Assembly: GCA_003024985.2 (NCBI GenBank)
Contig: PXIH01S0015373.1
From: Euperipatoides rowelli
Lineage: Eukaryota > Onychophora > Udeonychophora > Euonychophora > Peripatopsidae
Reading direction: 5' to 3' (one strand)
Length of the DNA: 12,573 nucleotides
Every line of letters starts with the position of its first letter. Within the stretch, counting starts at the first letter, position 1. The position numbers and the translations under genes were made by a program. Of the stretch, positions 8,185 through 12,573 are shown piece after piece. Below the pieces are notes generated by a model. That model was not told the DNA's origin. It ran no database searches and saw only the letters and a list, made by a program, of their open reading frames with translations.

Positions 8185-8511
8185 GCTATTCAAACATCAT
8201 CAATATTTGGAACAAAAAAGAAAGAAAAATGTCTTCCAATAAGAGTGTACAAGCTCAAAGAAAAATACAGATTGGAGCATGAAGCTGTCTTACCTATTCT
8301 CAATCTGGTATCCACAAATCTACTGGAAAAACAGTTAGTGGAGGAAAGACATCAATTAAAGAAAAATCATATCCTACCCATACAAACTTATGCTAGTGGA
8401 AACATCTCAAGACACAAAGAACATAAAATGAAGAAGTATTCCAAACACCTAAGCCATTATCCTCTCCATATAACAATATTTAAGAACTTTAAATTTCATC
8501 TATCTCAATAG
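8185..8511 (+). other. 109-codon open frame, unrecognised
   Basis: Open from just after TAG at 8182-8184 to TAG at 8509-8511. The TAG itself sits in TCATTTCTAG, a possible splice acceptor, so the frame could be an exon. There is no ATG near its start (a GTG lies at 8245, and the first in-frame ATG is some 60 codons later). The product is hydrophilic and mixed, with KLKEKYRLEHEAVLPILN, a possible short helix LLEKQLVEERHQLKK and a basic segment HKEHKMKK. GC is a little above the flanks. No domain was recognised. An open frame of this length is not improbable in A-rich sequence. Confidence 0.2.
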
Positions 8512-9013
8512 TTAATATCATATTTTCTTTATTCATCCATGAAATTTTCTCCTCACTATCAAATTTTGGCTGTCTACAAATTTTAAGAAAACTTCATTCG
8601 GCAGCTTAAAAATAATTTCTCCTGCTACTGAATTCCTTAAGTTCAAATAATATTTAGCAGTCAATGGGTACTCATCATCATATACATAAAACACATCTCT
8701 CCAAAAAATGGTCTTCTAGATGCTTCTTTAATCTTGAAAAAAAAGAAGTTATTTTTTTAAGCAAAACATAAGTTATTTTTTTCTATATTATTTGAAAAGT
8801 TCAAAAAAATCATTTTATCCCTTTAAATTATGCTATTATCATTCTAAGTATTAGCTAGGAATGACCAAAAAATATTTTTATCAAATTATTAAATACTATT
8901 GACATAATTTATTTATTTAGTTAGTTATTTATTTTTATGTATTTTACCATTTAAAGTGAGGGTAAATGCTGTTCAAAACTAAGTTATAAACTTTAGGTAA
9001 CGCATCAAATTGC
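8512..9013. other. AT-rich non-coding stretch
   Basis: Includes a TTTA-type simple stretch at about 8908-8937 (ATTTATTTAGTTAGTTATTT). No gene seen. Confidence 0.5.
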
Positions 9014-9085
9014 AATTTTTTTTTTTTTTTTTGTAAATTTATGACCACAAAATAATTTTTAACCTAGAAAAAAAAAAAAAAAATT
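9014..9085. repeat. Poly-T / poly-A inverted repeat
   Basis: AA followed by T17 (9014-9032) faces A16 followed by TT (9068-9085) across a 35-base spacer, giving a perfect inverted repeat of 18 bp. The spacer holds GTAAATTTATGACCACAAAA. It could be two head-to-head poly-A tails of retroposed copies or a hairpin. Confidence 0.7.
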
Positions 9086-9380
9086 AAAATAAACGATTAT
9101 GAATTTTATTTTTCCTAAAACTTAGCCATTTTTGTAGTTGAAGGCATAACTATTTAACCTCACACATAAAATTTTAAATTTCACATTATCATTATTTTTA
9201 TGTTTTTTGTCAATAATTTTCTTTCTGTTTTGCCACTTGACATCAATTAAGAACTTTGTGTGAAAGTGAGCTGAAAAGTACTACTCTTGAATATACCAAT
9301 AAAGAGGTCTACTCAAATTCAACTCAGCTTTCTATAAGTTACTCTTGTCATTCAACACTTGAAAATACAATTTAGTAATA
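9086..9380. other. AT-rich left flank of the transposon
   Basis: No gene seen. It ends in TA (9379-9380), which serves as the left target-site dinucleotide of the element that follows. Confidence 0.5.
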
Positions 9381-9405
9381 CAGGTAAAAGCTCTTTACAA
9401 TGAAA
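9381..9405 (+). repeat. Left terminal inverted repeat
   Basis: Terminal 25 bases of the pogo/Tigger-type element. They differ from the right end at three positions (10, 21, 25). A near-copy of the inner part, TACAATGAAA, follows directly at 9411-9420. Confidence 0.8.
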
Positions 9406-9827
9406 ACCATTACAATGAAAATTTCAGTAGAACAAAAAAATATTTTATCCCCTGCAGATTTCCCATAAGATCAAGGTTAAAATATTCACATTACAATGAA
9501 ATTCACTATAATGAAAATTTAATTTGAATGAATGTTTTTTACAGTCATTACAATCAAAATGTATTTTTATACAACAAATTATTAGATAATCTCCCCTTAC
9601 TTTTTTTTTTCTCCCTTTATTTTCTTTATTCTTTTTTTAAATTTTATTCAAAACAAATTAAACACATATTGGTATCTCTAAGTTACAGTATAACATACAA
9701 AGAACAATACTGTATTTTTATTTTATTTTTACTTCATTATAAACAAATAAACAGAAAATCTAATTAGAAATTATTATCTGTTCCTCTGATATCTTGATTT
9801 TGATTCACACAATAATATTGTAATATT

Positions 9828-9921
9828 ATGGCTGAAAAATAAATTGAATAAAATGTGCCGTCAATCCCCTCTTGAAGAGAAATTAAAAATATTGGAAGCA
9901 GTGATAGCAGGCAATTCGCAT
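9828..9921 (+). pseudogene. Transposase N-terminus, pogo/CENP-B-type HTH (truncated)
   Basis: From ATG at 9853 the frame reads MCRQSPLEEKLKILEAVIAG, then NSH before foreign sequence begins. The L-E-E-K-L-K-I-L-E-A-V-x-A-G-N/K core is the signature of the first helix-turn-helix of pogo, Tigger and CENP-B proteins, which binds the element ends. The likely original start is the ATG at 9828 (MAEK then TAA in that frame). It joins the HTH frame if one base is counted as lost or gained in the A-run at 9834-9839, where such slips are common. The rest of the HTH, the second CENP-B-type DNA-binding domain and the DDE catalytic domain are missing. The frame runs on by chance through the insertion to 10191. 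Confidence 0.65.
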
Positions 9922-10145
9922 CTTTTATTTATTTATTTTTTAAAAAATATATTGGTGCTTCCCCCTAACATTTTTGGGAGAAGCGACTACTTTAATTACA
10001 AATTATATACAATATTTACAAGTCATTGTTCAGGATCCAACAATGATGAAGGGCAATCCGGTTCATTTCCAATGGTCCTTAATCTTCTTTATATTCCAAA
10101 TTTTATAGAAAATTTATATTTTATTTCCGCTTGGATGAAAATCAC
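9922..10145 (-). mobile_element. Nested LINE-like 3' end, copy 1 (minus strand)
   Basis: Interrupts the transposase frame. Read on the minus strand it ends in a hairpin (GCTTC..CCC with GGG.GAAGC at 9957-9984 on the + strand), then an AT-rich stretch and a tail of TAAA units (AAATAAATAAATAAAA). That order is how LINE 3' ends with simple-repeat tails look. Upstream on the minus strand the repeat may continue to about 10230, where 48 codons are open and include VRPQYTEVFISERPRYFGV; no family recognised. Shared blocks with copy 2 include TTTAAAAAATATAT, the C5/G-run hairpin, CAATGATG, TTCCAAT.GTC and TTAATCTTC. No clear target-site duplication was found, so the insertion reading is moderate. Confidence 0.5.
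9957..9984. repeat. Hairpin at the repeat 3' end, copy 1
   Basis: GCTTCCCCC (9957-9965) pairs with GGGAGAAGC (9976-9984) with one C/A mismatch. The equivalent hairpin in copy 2 is TTCCCCC/GGGGGAA. The stem is kept in both copies although bases differ. Confidence 0.6.
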
Positions 10146-10470
10146 CCCAAAATATCTTGGTCTTTCTGAAATAAAGACTTCCGTATATTGAGGTCGGACA
10201 GCACATGCCTTGAACTCTACATATTTATTTTAATAAGAGATTTTATTTCTCATCACTATAAATTCTCTGTATTTTGAAAACAAGAAAAAAAATAGGTCAA
10301 GCCACCTGCTCTTTTCTTTTAAAAAGAAATAATTAGTGAATGATTGTCCAAGTCTTTAACTCTGGTCTTTTTTCAGTTTGGGTCTAAATTGAATAAATCA
10401 AAGATTGTTATTGTTTTTTCAAAACACAGCTGACAGCAAAGATTAATAAAATTTACAATGAATTCTAATA
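10146..10470. other. Transposon interior between nested copies
   Basis: About 325 bases with no recognised transposase sequence. The first ~85 bases may belong to the upstream (5') part of nested copy 1. The rest may be the transposon's own decayed interior. Confidence 0.4.
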
Positions 10471-10692
10471 TTTTTTTTTAAAAAATATATATATCTCTGT
10501 TTCCCCCTATCTTGGGGGAAGCAAGTACTTTATTTACATATTTACAATATAATACATGCAGGCGATACTGGATACTACAATGATGCTGGGTAATTTGGGT
10601 TCTGTTCCAATTGTCAACCATTAATCTTCAATTTTTACTATTTTTATAACTTTAGAATGAAAAATCCTAATTTGATTTATCCTGGATGATAA
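10471..10692 (-). mobile_element. Nested LINE-like 3' end, copy 2 (minus strand)
   Basis: A second, diverged copy of the 9922-10145 repeat in the same orientation about 545 bp further on. It has the T-run/TTTAAAAAATATAT tail and a perfect 7-bp hairpin (TTCCCCC at 10501-10507, GGGGGAA at 10514-10520). AAG.A.TACTTTATTTACA, CAATGATGCTGGGTAATTTG, TTCCAATTGTC and TTAATCTTC follow, with weaker similarity to about GGATGAT (10690). It appears shorter than copy 1 at its minus-strand 5' end, as 5'-truncated LINE copies are. The two could also be one duplicated segment. Confidence 0.5.
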
Positions 10693-11113
10693 TAAATTAT
10701 AATTAAATAACAAAACTTAACATCTTGATTGATATTGAATAAATCTGTGCTAAGGAAAAAAAAAGTTGATTTGAATAAATTATTTAAAAAAAAAATAATT
10801 TGACATCGTTTAACTTATGTAAACTTCATGCAATTGGTGAAAGAAAGAGAAATTATAGTAAATTATTATATATGATAAATATTTCAACTCTTGTATATTT
10901 GAATCCATATAAATAGAGAAATATCTGTACTCTCAAATATTAAAAATATTTGAATAATTTTGTTTATTTTTGCTAAGTTTTGATTATCTATATACAGTAC
11001 AGTATTTTGATCTATTTTTTTTCTTCATCAATTTGAGGATTTCAAATCTATTTTTAGCCTTTTTATCTACAACAAAAATTCAATATAACAAAAATTTTCT
11101 ATGAACCCCTGGA
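10693..11113. other. Right interior of the transposon
   Basis: AT-rich with no recognised transposase. The last part on the minus strand reads GAAAATTTTGTTATATTGAA, resembling the GTTATATCGAA-type subterminal repeats of pogo-like ends. Confidence 0.45.
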
Positions 11114-11138
11114 GTTCGTTGTAAAGAGTTTTTACCTG
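11114..11138 (-). repeat. Right terminal inverted repeat
   Basis: On the minus strand it begins CAGGTAAAAACTCTTTACAA and continues CGAAC. It matches the left end at 22 of 25 bases and is followed on the + strand by TA (11139-11140), the right target-site dinucleotide. Confidence 0.8.
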
Positions 11139-11158
11139 TATTGTTATTTTTATTTCAG

Positions 11159-11187
11159 ATTAGCAAGTGATCCTGGTGCATATTTTG
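11159..11187 (+). other. Possible 29-bp micro-exon
   Basis: TTGTTATTTTTATTTCAG (to 11158) is a good 3' splice site and G|GTAAGA (GT at 11188-11189) a good 5' splice site. They enclose 29 bases that in one frame read LASDPGAYF. Continuing past the donor, the frame stays open for some 15 codons more. The acceptor lies only 20 bases beyond the right end of the transposon, so if real the element inserted in the intron beside it. Paired sites this short also arise by chance. Confidence 0.2.
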
Positions 11188-11189
11188 GT

Positions 11190-12573
11190 AAGACCATTAA
11201 AATGTTGGTTAGGATTTTATATTTCATATTTCAGTTAGGCTGATAATCTAGGCTAAACATGACAGGCAGATCAGTAATGCAAGTCCTATTTTAGTGCATT
11301 GGTGCACTTTGGTGCAAGATCTNTGTTGTTGATGTTTGCCATGGTCCTTCTGGATCATTTGTTGTAAATTTATTGTCCTAAAACCAAAGGGGGAAGATAT
11401 TTCAATAATAGTAAAATCATATTTGCTCTATACAAGAGGAGGATTTCAATACTGTTCATTTAAATATTGATTGTTTATTGGGTTCTTATACTAGTAAACA
11501 TTTTGGATGGTTTTGATACTGACTCAAGCTATTAATTAGTGTTGAAAATTTTACCAAAATCACCAATTCAATAATTGTTAATGTTATTTTTATTGCTATC
11601 TGAAAATGATAAAATTACAAAAGTGTAAAAAACTTATTATTTTTTTTGTTTAAATAATTAAGGAATCCTTAATTATATTTTATTGAAACCAATCAAAATA
11701 CATATTACAAATAAAATTAAATATACAATCACAAAATATCATTGGAATTTAAAATAGACAAAATTACTAATAAAGTATAAATTAAAAAAAAAAAGAAAGA
11801 AAACACAATAAAATATTATTATTAAATTTTTTACTTAAAAAAAGCATTTTCTGATATTCATGGCTGATGGTGAGCAAAAAATGAAACGCTTACTGTAACA
11901 ATGTTTAGATTGCTTATTGGTTATTGACTGATTTGACTAAAACTGTTTATTGATATTTATTGACTTAATTTTTTTAATATGACCAAGTTTTGTTTTATGC
12001 TATCCAGTCTGCACAGTGATTTATGGAAGCACTTCCATTTCAAATTGACTTAAGAAGGATCCCAAGAGATTATCGATAAAACTTTAGTTTATTTGACACC
12101 AACACTGCATTATTATTCTTAGATTTTGGGCAGGATAGAGCTGGGAAATACAATCCAAGTAATCTAGTAGGTTTTTACTCTTCCAGTTGGCTTTTGCTTT
12201 TTTTATGTTTTTGTTTTGTTTTTTATAAATTTATTTTAAGTTATAAATGAAAATGTACAAAGTGTGTTTATAAATATTTTTCATTTTTTTTTTTTTTTTT
12301 GTTAAGAAAATAAAATAGCATAAATTTAACCATTTAATATAAAATTTAGGTAATTTAAAGAGTCAAACCTATTATTAAAATAAAATCAAATTTACTAGAT
12401 TTTAAATGTTATAAGTGGGTAAAATAGCCTAAATTAATCTTATCTTTGTAGCCTAAAGCATTAATAATAGGATAAACTGATAATAATTTTAGCTACATTT
12501 TACAAGCAACTAGCCTTTATCACTCTTTTTATTTTATTAATAATAAAGCATGTTGAAAAATATTTATCTTTTT
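11190..12573. other. AT-rich non-coding stretch
   Basis: No gene seen. It holds a small hairpin AGTGCA-TTGG-TGCACT near 11293-11308 beside a further GGTGCA, an undetermined base at 11323, a T17 run at 12284-12300, and several TAGCCTA/TAGGCTA hexamer-like words (near 11249, 12426, 12450). Confidence 0.5.
11654..11676. repeat. 23-bp palindrome
   Basis: ATAATTAAGGA, one central A, then TCCTTAATTAT: perfect 11-bp arms about a single base. It contains two TAATTA-type homeodomain-like words in mirror orientation. It could bind a dimeric factor or be a chance palindrome. Confidence 0.7.

Larger units (their letters stand above)
9381..11138 (+). mobile_element. pogo/Tigger-type (Tc1/mariner superfamily) DNA transposon, defective
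   Basis: The left end CAGGTAAAAGCTCTTTACAA and the right end, read on the minus strand, CAGGTAAAAACTCTTTACAA agree at 22 of the first 25 bases. Both ends are flanked by TA (9379-9380 and 11139-11140), the target always used and duplicated by this superfamily. Terminal CAG and subterminal TACAATGAAA/TATAATGAAA repeats (near 9396, 9411, 9491, 9508) fit pogo/Tigger elements, whose ends contain repeated NNATAACGAA-like blocks. Inside is the N-terminal piece of a CENP-B/pogo-type transposase (9828-9921). The DDE catalytic domain, several hundred residues in this family, was not found, and two copies of another repeat lie within. The element is therefore non-autonomous. At 1758 bp it is not far from the family's usual ~2 kb, but about a quarter is foreign insert. 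Confidence 0.8.

Noticed and set aside
8492-8593. 34-codon minus-strand frame (includes RQPKFDSEEKISWMNKEN)
   Set aside because: Protein-like, but too short to claim, and opposite a longer + strand frame partly overlapping it. No family recognised.
9528-9767. 79-codon + strand open frame in the transposon's left part
   Set aside because: Phe/Leu/Tyr/Ser-rich low complexity from T-runs, upstream of the recognisable transposase start and unlike any pogo-family domain.
1-12573. tRNA or rRNA genes
   Set aside because: I looked for A/B-box and cloverleaf-like GC-richer segments by eye and saw none that fold convincingly; a covariance search would settle it.

Overview
This is an extremely AT-rich stretch (roughly three quarters A+T by eye) of eukaryotic nuclear DNA with no intact gene. 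Long homopolymer runs, microsatellites, splice-site-like signals, a TA-flanked pogo/Tigger-type DNA transposon and LINE-like 3' fragments all point to an animal genome. An invertebrate, probably an arthropod, fits best, but that is inference. The longer open frames lack an ATG start, are low in complexity, or run through repeats. I read the window as intergenic or intronic sequence full of decayed mobile elements.

Layout. 1-381: an imperfect ~110-bp direct repeat in two copies. 1005-1414: an A-rich + strand stretch whose three frames are protein-like in turn, possibly a frameshifted coding relic. 1789-1872: a splice-acceptor-like site followed by a short frame resembling the start of a THAP zinc finger. 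2196-2365: a GC-richer island that could be a solo LTR. 2437-2871: a pyrimidine-rich, (CA)-containing segment open in two frames at once, probably not a gene. 2924-3055 and 4059-4209 (minus strand): short protein-like relics. 5927-6465: a tandem array with a ~136-bp unit, one copy of which holds a close match to the CTCF core motif. It is followed by (CA)9 and, at 6611-6663, a G-rich block with seven G-runs that could form a G-quadruplex. 8185-8511: an unrecognised 109-codon open frame. 9014-9085: a poly-T/poly-A hairpin.

9381-11138 is the best-supported element. It is a pogo/Tigger-family transposon with matching terminal inverted repeats and TA on both flanks. It keeps only the first ~30 codons of a transposase with the CENP-B/pogo N-terminal helix-turn-helix signature, and two related minus-strand repeat copies (LINE-like 3' ends with a conserved hairpin) lie inside it. 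Just outside its right end, 11159-11187 looks like a possible 29-bp exon. The remainder to 12573 is plain AT-rich DNA apart from a 23-bp palindrome.

Nothing here is a convincing new multi-gene system. The best candidates for follow-up are the array plus G-rich block at 5927-6663 and the nested transposon at 9381-11138.
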